Shown here piece after piece: positions 1 through 13,648 of a stretch of 64,000 nucleotides of DNA. The position numbers and the translations under genes are program-made. The DNA is taken from positions 1,089,501 to 1,153,500 of the forward strand of contig NC_089037.1 in assembly GCF_034140825.1 (NCBI RefSeq), written 5' to 3'. The notes below the pieces were generated by a model. That model was given only the letters and a program-made list of their open reading frames with translations. It was not told the origin of the DNA and ran no database searches. The DNA is from Oryza sativa Japonica Group. Its lineage: Eukaryota; Streptophyta; Magnoliopsida; Poales; Poaceae. Numbering within the stretch: position 1 is the stretch's first letter; the number at the start of each line of letters is the position of its first letter.

Positions 1-399
1 TGACGCCGCGAAACGGAACCCTCGCTGCAAGGGCACGTGGCCTCCTGCTGCTCGGCGCTCTCGCGCCGCCGGGCGATTGTGGGTGGCGCCGGATTTCTCT
101 TCGCCTCCTCGTATGCCGGCGCGACTGTGTTCGGGCTGGCTCAGCGTGGCCGCTCGTCTCCCTCCCCTTTGCATCCCCACTCCTCTCCGGCCTCCATTGC
201 CACTCCCAGGAGGATAGTAGATCGGTCGCTTTGGCTTCCGAGTCTCATCTCGGGCCAGCCGCGCTGGTCTCCTCAGCGAGTGAACTCCCCTCATGCCTCG
301 CGGCCCCAATCCGAATGCTCTCGCTGTTACCGGAGGTGGGGTGCAGGAGGCATATTGTGCCGCCGATCGAACAACAATGACGGTTGCGTACTGGAACAG
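1..399 (+). other. Possible GC-rich 5' exon, product unknown
   Basis: A GC-rich stretch ends at a good plant splice donor (AACAG|GTATGC, exon end 399), after which the sequence turns AT-rich as plant introns do. An open frame runs through it, but it opens with GTG rather than ATG and the peptide is low-complexity and unlike any family I know. It may be the 5' exon of a transcript whose later exons lie in the following AT-rich DNA, or the end of a gene from the left. I could not join it to a convincing second exon. Confidence 0.25.
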
Positions 400-3300
400 G
401 TATGCTGCTACACCCATCACCTCTTTCTTTCTTTAATTTGGGGCTGTCAATGCAGCTTGCAGGTATTTGATTCTCAGTTGGGCACGAAATTAGCTCTGAA
501 ATATGAAGTACTGTATGGGTTATTTGGCATGAGGTTGTGGCACTTTAGCATCTCCGACATTGTTGCATATGGGCGAAATGAGAAAATGGGATGTCGGATA
601 GTATTTCAAGAAAACAACTGCCCATTGCCTTTTTGATTTGGTTATGCAGAGACGTTCTCTGAATTAAGTGTGTGTTGCACTGATGCTTGATGTCGATTCA
701 AATTAACTGTAACTTGTTGTAAGTGACCTATTCAATCTTTAGCTGCAAAATTTAGGGACCATTTGCATTGTCTTTACGAAGAATGTGGATTTCAAGCCAT
801 GTCTATAATATTAAGGATTTGTAGTTGTACTTGTCTATTTAGAAGGTTAACTAAAAAAGGTAACCTTATTTAACTCTTGCTCACAGCTGTGCTTTGCCAC
901 ATATCACCATTTTGATAACTGTCCTGAACCAAATTTATCCATATCTGGATGTCTGATTCAGCATGAAGTATGTAATGCGAATATGTGATACATTATACTT
1001 GTAAGGTATCACAAACAGAAGGAAGGCGCACTGATAACATACCGCGCACTTCTATCTTTTGCAGAATATCTCACAGCTTTCCACTGGTTGGTGGGTCGGC
1101 ATGACTGGTGAGTGGTGGCTGCTGTGACAGTTTTTGAACACGTCCGCTTTCCAATTTTTCCTTCTGCTAAATCCATGATAATTTCCAGTTTGTACAATTG
1201 GTTTGTGCGAGCTAACATATGCCAATCAAATATGGGGACCAAGTTTTTCTGGTGCATCTGCTTACTTTGATGGCATATAACTTGTTTTAGATGTGTACTG
1301 TTATCTCACTGCATGGTTGAAGCCAGTTGAAAATTGCTGTGCACCTCATATACATGAACGAGAGCTGCCATTGTTATCAATTACAATTTAGTTCCATGTC
1401 TGTATAGCCACAGTTTTTCGTGTAGTGTTTAGTCAGCGTCAGGCCTCACTGTAATGTATCAACATAATAAAGAAGTACCAATCAGTGCGCTAAGAGTTGT
1501 GGGTGGTCCTTGCATAAGATAAATTCTCCTGGCTATGGAAATTTCCATGAAAGTGACTTATCTTTGAGAGAGAGAAAAAATGTGTGTACATAAGCTAACT
1601 ATGATCATTTTAGACAGTTTAAATGTTTAATTGTTATTTTGATGCATAAACTTGTACTTGCACAACTGGATCTTAAAGGGGGAGACTTGTATTGCCATGC
1701 AAGGGTATGATAGGAAAATATCAGTTGTTTAATCTATTATAGTTTGAATGTATGTTAGCAGTCATGAGAAAGCTATGAAGTATCCATAATGTAGGATATA
1801 AACATCATTACACATCACATATAATTTTAACCGAGAACATGACTGGTATATGGAAAAACAAAAGAACATTGTGGACTGGTTCATAATCTAGCCTTTTAAA
1901 CTTTATAACTCTACATATAACTTGAGGCGAAGTCACTCTTTATGTTTGAAAGCGTAAATATAATATTCAGAAAACCTGGGTTTATAACGTAAGTTGCATG
2001 CATTTTGAAGAAATCTGCTTGTTCACAGGGTAGTTACGGACTTGCGGAGTTATATTGCAGACTTAGCTGCAGGCTGCCAGCCTACCACAATTGTTTCATC
2101 GTTCTTGTGTTAAGTTGAACTTTTTTTCTTATGTTAGTCTGGAAAGAAAACCGGAAGTGCTAAGGGTAATGTGGGCAAATATAAGCCCTCTTAACTTATG
2201 TGTTTGGATAATAGCAGAGATTGAACATTACCATAATAAGCATGCAAGTAGGAGTTGTTTATAGTAATCGCTTGGGGCTGTATATCTTCTTATATAAGGT
2301 TTTAGTAGAATCTTCTGAGTACATCTAAAATCAATGTGTTTGTTGATTAAGTTCAATTTGTGCTTCTAGGATCACGAAATCATGGCCAAAACACATGTGA
2401 AAGCCCTGCTGATGGCTTCTCATACAGAAATTCTAAATTCTAGTACTTGAACATAAGTATTGTTTAAAATTCAATTCAGTGGATTGTAGTTTTTTTTTTA
2501 AAAAAAATTAATGAATTCTGAGTTTCTGACAGTTATTAAACACAAGAAAATTCTGAAATTAGAAATGTAACAGACTATCAGTGTAAACTTTTTGAACTGT
2601 TCACTCTATTTAGGAACTTAATTTAACATGTCATTTACTTTGATATTTGATTTATTGGTTTATTTCCTTAACCGCAATATGAGTCCATTCTTCTTGTTTT
2701 AATGCTCTATCCTATTTAACAAGGTGGGTTTATTTCTTTGCCTCAGAACTGAAAATGACGGTTCCTTTTCACCACTACCAATTTTCCCCCTTTTCATTTT
2801 AGCTATATATATACTATGATGATGCCGGTTATCAACTTATCATGATGCTTTTTTCAAGAGGTTTCACAATGATAAAACTAATAGACAGAGTGCTCTGGTA
2901 GCACATTGTTCGTTTCACCTTGAACTGTATCATATTCAAATTTCAGAAGCTCACAAGATATCTTGCTTTCTCAAATTGTCAAGAGAAAAGGAAGCATGCT
3001 AAACATGTGCAGGTTCCTTTATTATAGCTTAGAAGCCTGCAGTATCCAATGAACAAAGACAATTATTCTAACTTTTGGTTCGATAGCGACCTCAGTTCTA
3101 TAATTGCTTTTTTCCTGTTGAAGATTGCATTTTGACATGTTTTCCTCCATTTTTGTGCTTGCGTTTACCTGCTGCAAGCTCCAAAAACCTGCATCTCTGT
3201 GTTCCAAGTTATTCTGTTTAATTGTGCTAAACAAGACATACAATGAGAACGGACCAACCGACCAAGTTTATTCCCTCCCTGTATATGTATTTGTTATGAT

Positions 3301-6007
3301 GTTTGCATAACTTAGCTTCAAAGTATACTGTACAATGCTGTAAATGGTAAATTTCCTGTCTTCTCTTACTTTTGCAGTTTCTACCACCAGATATGAAGCT
3401 GGCAAGCAGAACTGCAGTAGTCTGAACTGGAAACTGATTGAAGTTAATGACAATTTATGCTGTGTCTTTTGGCTCTCCAATGCTATGTAAGATTTTCCTT
3501 GACATACATCGGATCGAGCTAGTGTTCTAGGCTCCTAGCTGCAATGATATAGAGCCAAGATAATGGTCCAATTCTGAATTTAGAATATCAGAATTTGATC
3601 TTTTTTTTGTCATCTATTAAGGAAGATACAATAAATTATGGTACAGAGTGGATGGGCTGCCAGGAAGATAATGGTCCAGCAGGCAGCAGCAAGGTTAAAT
3701 CAGAACATGAGTTCTTAATTCAGATTACCTCTGAGCAATGCTGTCAGAGTGAGTCCTCAAACTTGGCTTATTAGATTTAGTGTAGTAAGTGAGCCACACC
3801 TTCTGACTTCTGAGTGTTGGTTCCTACTGTTAGTGCTGCTATAAAAGTGCTATTACTGATTCTTGCACTCACTATGGCCAGCAAATCAGAGATAATAAAC
3901 CATGTGAAAGCCTCACGTAGTGACTGGACATGACATAAGCAAATTCTTTGCGAGTTGTCTAAACTACTTTACTTTACAGGGTACTTATCGTCTTATGGAT
4001 TTTAATCATCAGTCGAGAAAATGACACTGGTGGGAACTGAATTTGGAGTTTTGGACTGCTACAGGAGAAATACGAACTTTATGTCTTATGGATTGAACAG
4101 CAGGAACTGTCTACAATGGAAACAGATAAAGTTTTCTGCCCTGGTTATATTATCATCATAATATTTCTTCAGGTATTCAGATTTCTTTCCTTGTCTGGGT
4201 ACAAGAAGATTCTTGTGGAAGGTACTATACTTGAACAAGGGCTTACTTTTTGGGCTTTCAAAAGTTGGGAGGCTAAGGGTGGCCTATCCTTTCGGCTACA
4301 CTGTTCTGTTTTCTTTTCTTTTGATTCCTCTTCACCTATAATCAGAACCGACACTGCATTCAGCTCTGCAACCTTTGTGATTAAATAACTTTTGTGAAAT
4401 GCTTTTGAATGGAATATATCTCAGCATATCTTAATTCTAACTATTTCCGTATCCAGGTTGAAGTACTTTGCTTGCCTCTGGCAGAGGCCACTGATCTATC
4501 CGTGGATGACAATGTGGGCACTCAAGGTCTGATCCCAACACCCCCTTCAATGTTCTAAGAATTATTCTTTGGCACAGTTAATCTATTGCGGGTCAGTTAT
4601 TTTTCATCAAAACTGGTACTGCTGGCAAGCTAGCTATCTGAACGGTGAACTGAATTGTGTAGTCCTCAGGGGAAATATATCGAAAGTTGAAGTTCTATAG
4701 CCAGTTACGCTTATTCCTCAAATTACATTACGATGTTTAAGACTATATGTCATCCAATTGTAGGCTTGGTGTTTAAGAATAAGACAAAAATAAAGATAGG
4801 TTGTGTGTTATCATACAAAGGCAAACAGTTTAGATGTAGCTATCATAGAACAGGCTCTAGTAAAGACCTTAAGCCCCTAATCATTAGTTTGATCAGAACG
4901 TAATTTGTCTCTGGCAATCTGTCATCATTGTTAAGATACATTAGCTGATTTGCTGGGTCCAGGTGGGCTAAATTCTCCCTTTATCTGCTCTTATTCCTTA
5001 AAAGCCATGTGAAGTTGTGGAGATTTGTGCCTCCTTTACTAATCAAGCTGGTTGATCGTACTTCACCATTTCATAATATTAAGTAAATACTAAATCACTG
5101 CACTTTTATATTTTAAATAGATTGCGTCATGTGTGTCCTTCCTGGTCACTCTAAGCTGTCGGATCGACCGACTTGTTTTACCATTCATGTTACATTACAT
5201 TGGACACCTTGTTCCTTTTTCGTATCATATCGTTGCCACAAATCATAGACTCAGTTAAAGTTGTGCCATTATTCGTATTTACTAATGTACTTGTACATGA
5301 TACGCTTGAGGCAGGAGGGAGCTAGATACGTAGAATAGCTTCCGATGGGATGGTTTTGGAGATACTCGCTATGTGTGGTGGGGAGAAGCATAAACTCGAA
5401 AAGGGGAAAGGAACCTAAAGCTGGGGCGGATGGATTGATAAAAAGGAAAAGTGGCCCACAAGCTATGCATCAGCAGCCGCAAGTTGGAGGGCCTCAAAAG
5501 CGCCCGGGACCCAGCTCTTGCACTTGCCATGTAGGCTTAGCAGAGGAACGTGTCGAAAGCCTGGCTATCACAGTACATTTGTTGGATAACCACCTTTTCT
5601 TTTTGATAGCTGCTGAGAGATCGTCACCATCATTGGTTCATTGCATACCTAGCTAGAATGAATTGGAGAGTATAATTCGATCATGGACCAACCAATTGTG
5701 TTGTCCCTAACCATAGTTCAAACGCATCCTAATCAGTGATCTCTTTTATTCTGATATGCCCATGTTTGTAGGATAAAATGGCTCTTTTAGCAGGCTCTTG
5801 CTGACTTCAGTAAAAGGACGGTGGTTTGTGGATATATTATATTTACTGAAAACCATAGTAAAATGAGATAACTGTGGGTCAAATGTGAACGAAATCATTT
5901 TGGTATTAGTGGGTCCTATTTTCACCTTGGATTTCTGGTTGCTCACTAGATCCAACAGAAGCCTTTTTCAATCCTTTCAGTGTGGACAGTTGTGAGCACA
6001 ATCTTTA
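400..6007. other. AT-rich stretch with no supported coding gene
   Basis: About 5.6 kb of AT-rich sequence with only short open frames, none with recognisable motifs and none longer than about 100 codons. Several pieces could be exons of a spliced transcript, for example around 1060-1260 and 4450-4530, but phase and codon use do not support a protein. It may hold introns and exons of a non-coding transcript beginning at the left edge. A T10A8 tract lies at 2490-2507. Confidence 0.5.
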
Positions 6008-6251
6008 GAGCAAGTTTAATAGTATAGCCAAGTACTAGCTCCAAATCATCTAGAGCCAATGTAATAGCCAATTCATACAATAATTGCTTACTATACTATT
6101 AATACCCGGTCTCACCTGTCATACACTCGTTACGTCTTGGAGTCCGTGCTGCAGCTGGCTACAGATCTGTAGCCCGCTGCTCTTCCCTCTCTTCCTTTAT
6201 CTCTTTAAAATATGTTTATAGCTGGTTTATAGCCCGCTATTGTACCTGCTC
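6008..6251. mobile_element. Tourist-like MITE, TTA target duplication
   Basis: A 244 bp element with imperfect inverted ends (GAGCAAGTTTAATAGTATAGC at the left, the complement of GAGCAGGTACAATAGCGGGC at the right). It is flanked by TTA at 6005-6007 and 6252-6254. The TTA duplication and size fit the PIF/Harbinger-derived Tourist group. It has no coding capacity. Confidence 0.75.
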
Positions 6252-6522
6252 TTATTAGGGTCCTTTGTTTCTGGCAAATGGGCTTGCCAAATTTGTCACC
6301 TTGGATGGATGCTTGCCAAACTGTGAAAACTGAACAATGCAAGTGTCATTTGATTCCTTGATCTCATGGCTGTTGCATTTTTTTAGGGTCATGGCTATTG
6401 CATTCTAGTGTTATGGCTGTTGCATTTTTCATAATATATGTTGTTTATGTACTATTTTAAATCGTAAGCCAGCTCCTTGAAGTAGTTTTATGAGCATTCA
6501 CCAATTATATCTTGACTTCCAC

Positions 6523-6555
6523 TGCATGCATGCATGCATGCATGCATGCATGCAC
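6523..6555. repeat. TGCA/CATG microsatellite
   Basis: About eight tandem copies of the self-complementary tetramer TGCA. It lies about 1.1 kb upstream of the NAC start codon, and its length is probably polymorphic. Confidence 0.9.
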
Positions 6556-7638
6556 ATTCGTTCAGAGTACTAACCTGAAGTTTGCACAATATACAGAAAT
6601 CAATCAAAATATATTCAACACTAACTTTTCTCTTGATAGTATCTCCACAGGTGACCAGCTTAGTAGCTTACTGTCGGCCAGCAGGCTGCATCCATCACAT
6701 CGGTTACCGAGCATGGCATCCACTCTTAAACACCCAGAACGGAAGAATGTACAGGTAAACTTGAGCTCAGCATTGTGCTTCTCAGTTGAGAGACAGTTAA
6801 TCAGCTCCTTGACAAAGTATTAGTACTATAGTACATGGATTAGCTGCTAATCATGCAGGGCACACGCATCGAGGCAGGGCCCCCGGCAAAATCTACATGG
6901 GGGCGCGTGTGTGAACGTGACGTAAACCGTCAAAGGGAAGGGGGGGAGGCTGCCAGGGGCAAAAAAGCGCGCGAATCGAGTACCAACCTTGGGCCCCTCA
7001 CTCTTTCCAACGAGAGCTGACTAGGCACAGCCATGGTGGCCCCACAAAGCAACCAATGGCATCTCTCCATCTCTGGAGCTACAGGGCCTCACTTTATTGG
7101 CAGCCAAAGACAAGGAGAGAAGATTGGGATATTTCTCTATTCACCGCTAAAGCTAACTGACACAAGACAACAGAAAGCAAAAGCACCCAAGGTGAGAGAG
7201 AGAGACATAGAGAGCGAGAGAGCTGTACATGGAGGAGTAGTAGCTTCTTGAGAAAGTTGGCAAGAATCCAAACATATACATAAAATACTCTCGGAAAACT
7301 TGCTATAAAGCACACTCCCTCCCGCAGCCCCTTTCCCTCCCTCTCTTGTTCTTCCTCTCTCATGTGCCATTAGCCAATAGCATCAAGGTCTCCTCTCTTC
7401 CTCCTCGATCCTCTTCATTTTGTCTTACTTGCATGACATTCTTGTTAACTCATCTATGTGTTATTGTATGTTGCAGGTTTTTGTACATTGTAGCTGATTA
7501 TAATTCATTCATATAGCTATTCAAACAAGTTCGGTGGCTGTCCACATTTTAGCTTTGGATAGCCGGCTTGCCAGCTGCCTGCCTAGCTCTAAGCATCTCT
7601 TGCTGTTGGAGTTTTGAGAGGAAGGCTAGAGGAAGCAT
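6556..7638 (+). promoter_or_regulatory. NAC gene upstream region and 5' leader
   Basis: No protein gene is seen here. From about 7190 the strand is pyrimidine/purine biased (GAGAGAG, then CTCCCTC and CTCTCT tracts), typical of a grass 5' leader. A possible leader intron runs from the donor CATCAAG|GTCTCC near 7387 to the acceptor TTGCAG near 7476, so the transcript may start near 7.2-7.3 kb. No clear TATA box was fixed. Confidence 0.4.
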
Positions 7639-10600
7639 ATGGCGCCCGTGAGTTTGCCTCCAGGTTTCAGGTTCCACCCCACCGATGAAGAACTAATCAT
7701 CTACTACCTTAAGCGGAAGATCAACGGAAGACAGATAGAACTCGAAATCATTCCAGAGGTTGATCTTTACAAGTGTGAGCCTTGGGATCTGCCTGGTATG
7801 TTCTTAGTTTGCTTGTTCTAAAGATATCTATTCCTAGTTTTTATGTTGCTTGTTGGTGGTAGAAGTTAGAATGCTGTAGCCCATGCTAGGATATATATAT
7901 TTCAATCCAACCCTAGGCCCATGCAGCTATCACCAATTGGCGTTCTTATATATCATTCTCTTGCTATATAGGAGTAACAGTTTCTTTCTTTTTGTTTTAA
8001 GGGTAGGAATAGCAGTTTCATGATATATAATTTGTATGAGACTTTTGTATAAATGCTATAAGGACAAGTTTTAAGTTTATATGCATGTTAAAATTCAGGT
8101 TAACAATTAACTATAGGCAAGCATGCACCTTTATTGTTCTCCAAGGAAAGCACATATATAGGTCCAGTATGTTTATTGGATGCCGTGTTATGTAGACACT
8201 AAGCAATCTTATTCAATTCTTATACTATTATGCCCTCCCAAGAAACACCAGTGCCTACACTACTTGAGGAAAGAATAACCACATGTTCCCTTCTTGATGA
8301 GCACTTCATCTAGCTATTTGTAGTTGAAATGTATGTAATAATAATCACTAATTAATCCTGGCTATAAATGTGTAGCTCTATCTGTTGTTTTAGTTTTTCT
8401 TTTATTTCACATAAGTAGCTTTTATGTCATTTATGTCACAAAAGAAAAGGTTTCCATGATTAATTCGTAAATTTTGGTACATTTGAATTGCTAGTTATAT
8501 CAAAGCATATTTGATTTTTTTTCTCTTTATATATAAAAAATCAAGCATTGTCAAAAGCGATGTTTCACTGTCATAGCTTTGTGTGAAAACAAGATTAATC
8601 ATACTGTGAAATTTGCTTTACTTTCAAACATCTTATGCACACCGAAAGGAGGGATATTGATAGATCTTGATCCTTTTGTCAAAAGAAATTTACCTTCAAA
8701 AAGAAACGTCAAATTTCTGCCAAGTGTAAAGGTGACATTATATACGTCCATGCACTGAGATACTTGAAATGGAAAATAAATCCTTTATATCAGTAACATC
8801 AAAGTTAAAGTTTATATATTTTGGACCATGTCACAATCACAGAGAGATTTGAGGAAAAGATATATTCTCTCTTTATCCACTTGCTGTTTGCTTTCAAGCT
8901 TGACAGTTTACTACAAAAACACCATGTAGCATTCAACATTCTACGAAGCGAGTGCTGTAAAAATATCGAATAAAAAGAGAAAATAAAGATGAGCCTTTTT
9001 TCTTGGGGTGACAAAATAAAGCAAGAAACTAAGAAAGGAACTTGTGATGAACATATAGGTCAAGAAGATGAACAAAAGTCCGCACAGCCTCCAAGAGATA
9101 TAAAGTGACCTTGGTCTAATTTTCTTTCAGCTATGGTGGGCTATCATGTTAAATAGCCATATCTTAACTCTGTCATTAGATCCAATCATGATAGTAGACA
9201 AGTACTTCAATGTTTATGCTGCATGCATGATTATGTATGACTTTTTGTTTGTATGACACCCCCTAACTGATCGTTCAATATTCAGAAAAATCCTTTCTTC
9301 CGAGTAAAGATCTCGAATGGTACTTCTTCAGCCCTAGAGACCGCAAGTACCCAAATGGATCAAGGACGAACCGTGCAACAAAAGCCGGATACTGGAAGGC
9401 AACTGGGAAAGATCGAAAAGTGAACTCACAGAGGCGTGCAGTTGGTATGAAGAAGACTCTTGTGTACTACCGTGGTCGAGCTCCACATGGTTCTCGCACC
9501 GATTGGGTCATGCACGAGTACCGCCTCGATGAGAGGGAATGCGAGACTGACACTGGCTTACAGGTGTGTTACTATTAATCTTGTTGCATTTTTAAATCTA
9601 CAACCATAATATATGGATAAACCATATATGTTATATTTAGCCCTTCTTTTCTGAAATTATAAACCTAGAGTAAAATATGTTACTAGCTGCTTGACATGGA
9701 CGCGGCCTCTGATATGCAACCTCTTTGCATTTGTGTGTCTATATGTAGGATGCATATGCTTTATGCCGGGTGTTCAAGAAGACAGCGCCCGGGCCAAAGA
9801 TCATAGAGCATTATGGTGTGGTGCACCACCATGTCGAGCAACCTCAATGGATGACGAGCAGTATCGATCGCTCCCCAACGTTGGACGTGTCGTGTGATGG
9901 AAGAGGTGATGACTTTGAGAGCAGCAGCTTCTCTTTCCCAACAGAGACGCCAATGGACTCCATGCACGGTGGGTTTGGAATGCAGATGAGTGCACCTCAC
10001 GAGGATGGCAAATGGATGCAGTTTCTGAGTGAAGATGCCTTCAACGCCACCAATCCATTCTTGACGAACCCAGTTTCTGCCAACTTCTCATGCCTTCCAT
10101 CCAAGGTACATATACATATATAGTCAAAAATGAAGGTTACTTACTGGTACAGATGACATGTATATTCAGGCAATGAGTTCTTACCGGTGCAATGATATTC
10201 ATATGCAGGTGGATGTTGCACTGGAATGTGCGAGGCTGCAGCACAGGCTCACCTTGCCTCCCTTGGAGGTGGAGGATTTCCCACAGGACGTCAGCCTTGA
10301 CACGAAGATTGGCATACTTCGCAGTAACCCCAACGAAGTTGACATTCTCCAAGAATTCCTGTCAGTTGCGACTGCCTCTCAGGAGCTAATTAATGGCTCC
10401 ACCAGTAGCTACCCTGAAATGTGGTTAGGAGCTAGCACAAGCAGTGCTAGCTACGTCAATGAACTGTCCTCTCTAGTTGAGATGGGCGGCGTTGGCACTT
10501 CTAACCACCACGAATCCGCAAGGCTACAGGTCGAGATCGCTGACATGGAGGTGTTCAAGGACGAGAAGAAGCGGGTGGAGAACCTTAGAGGAGTCAAGTT

Positions 10601-11596
10601 GGTGAACAATGACCTTGGGGAGGTAATTGTTTGCATCATACCTATACAAGTATATTCCCATCATTATATATATACTACATCTCATGAGACTGATTACTTT
10701 CATGCTTCATTTGTCTCAAGCAGATTGTTGTAGAAGGAGATGAAAGCAATCCAACAGAAGACATCATCGCGCAGTACCCTATAAAAGTCACTGCAGATAA
10801 TTCAGGTATGTAATATTTAATTTTGGCTGTTTTACATGGGCTCCACAGAAGTAATTAGCAGTATTCCATATTCGATACAGACTGTATACAGATACAGTTC
10901 TTGCATGCACTAACTCAGAGCTAGATTGCAGGAGAAGCCGGTCATCGCATGACCGATCCCACTGACGTAGGCGGCATCGACACTGCCCCGATCTTCTCGC
11001 AATCTCAACCTGACGACTTTGCTGCTGGTTTCGACGACGTCAACCCTAATGCATCTTTCGATCTGTACGAGAAGGTTGACGTCAACCACAGGCTATTCGT
11101 TTCAAGGGTCGCTGCGGCGAAGACATTCTTCCACCGCATTGAGCCATCGAAGAAGGTCAGCTTCCACTCGAACCCGGCAGCAACCGCCGTCAGTAAGGCG
11201 ACCGAGAAGTTCCATTTCCCCGTTACGACCAAAGTTAGTGGTAGGGTTTCCATTTTTAGCAAGTTCAAGGCACTCATAAGGGACAAGTTCTTGATGATGA
11301 GGCCATCACATTCATACCAAAGGTTGGGCAGCAAAGAAACCACAGTGAATGAGCTGCTGCAGATTGTGTCACTCCTTTTAGCACCGAAGCAAATCAATGG
11401 CTGCCCTACTGAGCAAGAGCTGGTCAAGAAGAAGGCGAAAGAAGTGATGAAGCCGGGATGGGGTCGTGAAGGGAGCAACAAATTGTGGCTTCCGCTCTCC
11501 AAAGGGAAGGGCATTTCCAGCATGTTTTTGAGTGGGAAATGGACGTTTCTAACCTCCGCGTTGGCCATCAGCACTCCAGCTGAGTGCGATCACTAA
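7639..11596 (+). CDS. NAC-domain transcription factor (NAC045/NAC086-like)
   Basis: A plant-specific DNA-binding transcriptional regulator, presumably nuclear. Six exons give 650 aa with every phase matching: 7639-7795, 9286-9563, 9749-10105, 10209-10622, 10724-10805, 10932-11596. The N-terminal NAC domain spans about residues 4-155 and is complete. It shows [14 protein letters not shown], the D-subdomain segment [20 protein letters not shown], then [16 protein letters not shown] and [11 protein letters not shown]. Exon 4 opens with [13 protein letters not shown], a motif I associate with the Arabidopsis NAC045/NAC086/NAC028 group, whose studied members act in phloem sieve-element differentiation. 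The long C-terminal part is the presumed activation region and shows no clear membrane segment. Intron 1 is 1.5 kb. An in-frame acceptor at 10169 would add 13 residues to exon 4. The family call is firm; the exact orthologue is inference. Confidence 0.93.
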
Positions 11597-12300
11597 AAGG
11601 TCTTTTCCATGACTGTCAATTAATGACACTACTGTTATATAATCTGCTATAACCTCAGTAGCGCGAGCCTAGCTAGTGCATGAAGAGAAGGTTAACATTA
11701 ATTAACTGTCTTCGTGTCTCTGTTATTAACTGGTGTATAACTGGAGAATGTATGTCAATTAATTATTATTTGTTCGTCGTCCATTCTAAGTCTAACCCTG
11801 TTGTATCAAAATACTATCGTTAATTTGTAAGTGCAAATACAGATGTATACATATATATACATGTAAACACACATAATGTTCAATATTAATTGTATTTGTT
11901 TCATTCACGGTGGCGGCCAATTTGAGCTCTGAATGTCGTGATAATGGTTGGCATTGTATTTGGCGGTCTACTGAATGAGAGATGCCCTCTTGGTCAAAGC
12001 TAGACTCACATTGACTGTAGCATGTTTGATCTTAGCTAGATGTACTCGTCTGCAGCAAGCGGTGCAGATGTTCTAGTGCTAGTGCGGCTGATCGATTTGT
12101 TTGGTTTTCACGATTCGCACACCACACACGCTGCCTTACATGGTGCGGCGAGCCGGCGATGAACCTTAAGCTAGCAAAGCTGGCAGCTCTTCTTCCAAAT
12201 GCTACTGCACAAAGTTAAGAAAACCTATCCTATCAGCAATACAACTGTAAACTGTACCAGACTCATCTCTCCTAGGAAGTGGATCCTCTTAACTTCTGTT
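11597..12300 (+). other. NAC 3' UTR and intergenic DNA
   Basis: AT-rich sequence after the NAC stop codon. It has stretches such as AATTAATTATTATT near 11760 and no exact AATAAA signal that I could place. From about 11900 it is intergenic, with no coding frame. Confidence 0.5.
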
Positions 12301-13648
12301 CAGGGTGCAGCGTTTCCACCACTTCGCCGCCATGGAGATGGACGCAGAGCTGTGGCGCTTAACCCCGTCCGAGAAGGCAGAGCTAAGCCATCGCCGCAGG
12401 CCGACCATGGTATGGTGGCAAGCAGATCGGAGCAACGCGAGCCACCATTGGGGGGTGAATTTGGGGGCGGTGGTGGTGGCGGCTCCCGCCCCAGAGTTTA
12501 CTTTACCGCCAGTAACCGTGCGGTTACCGCGGTTACGGGCTTATCGTGGGGGCACGGTAATATAAATACTATGGTAACATCTTTAAATTTAAATAAATTT
12601 AAAAAAATTAAATTTTTGATAAAATTTGCACGGCTTTTCACGGTTACCTACCGTCGGGGTACGGTAAACCCGGTCCTGACGGTTTGGGAAACCTGGCCCG
12701 CCCCCGCGCGCTCTCCCCGACCCGGAGTCCACGCGACGACACGCATATATCGTCTTTACGAGCCATGAGCCTATGACACCTGGGGACGACGACAAGTACT
12801 CTCCACAACCTTTTCTGCCCAGTAACGCAACAATGGCGAAGGGATCGCCGACGCGGCCGATGAAGCAGAGCAGAGCGTCGCTGCCTAATGCGTCTTCGCT
12901 ACTGCGAAATTTGTCTCGGGAGTCATCTCTGCTCCATGTATCGTTGTTCTTCGCTTTGTGAATGGAGTGCCGGCGGCCTGCGAGCAGCCTCCTCCAGTTG
13001 GATCGCCGGCGGCCTGCGTGCAGCCTGCCCAACAACGTTGAAAGACTACTTGTGCTTTTGTAGCCGATGTCGGCAAGAACCTGGTATTCCCTCTCTTCAC
13101 TGCGTGGATTGCTGTGTTTGCCTCTGCTATGCATGGTCGCCACCACCCTCGTCGCCGCCACCCTCGTCGCCGTTCCGGACAGACTCGTCCACCAAGCCGC
13201 GTCGTGGACCGTGGCCGAACACCTTACAGGCGCCCGGGAACGGCTCGGCCTCCCCTTGGGGTCGCGGAACGCGCCCCGGCCCACACGTCAGCGTCAGAGC
13301 CCCCATGACAGCAGCTGTCAGCCTCCCTAGCCCACGCGTCAGTGGCCGAGCGCCAACAGCTCTCACGCACACGGGCCCACGCGTCAGCGCGCACACGCAT
13401 CCAATCCTGGGCCACGCTAAGCGCGCACAGCTGCGCGTTGGGCTGCCCAAAGGCCGTCGCTTCCCAAGCCGTCGTCCCCCTTTTGTTGGGCCGCCATCCC
13501 TTATCGGGCTGTCTAGCCAAGCTGGGCAGAGCCGCCCATTTGTTGGGCCGCCGTTTCACCTTGGGCCACCAAACCATTTTGTGCCGGCACCTTCACTACC
13601 AAATCGAATGAAGGCAGGTACATGCCCCCAGAGAACTTTTGTTGATAA
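12301..13648. other. GC-rich stretch before LINE ORF2, origin unclear
   Basis: About 1.3 kb, GC-rich from about 12,700, with open frames on both strands but no recognisable protein. An AT-rich island at 12540-12660 is bordered by related CGGTTAC/GGTAACC-type motifs and may be a decayed small element. The part directly before 13649 should be the 5' UTR or ORF1 region of the LINE. I see no CCHC zinc knuckle as expected for a plant L1 ORF1, so ORF1 is missing, decayed or was never included. The left end of the LINE cannot be set from sequence alone. Confidence 0.45.

Noticed and set aside
37-636. 199-codon open frame at the left edge
   Set aside because: It starts with GTG, crosses a strong splice donor at 399 and has no domain; the part after 399 looks like intron.
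11005-11574. 189-codon minus-strand frame over NAC exon 6
   Set aside because: Shadow of the coding strand; the plus frame has the correct phase with five upstream exons.
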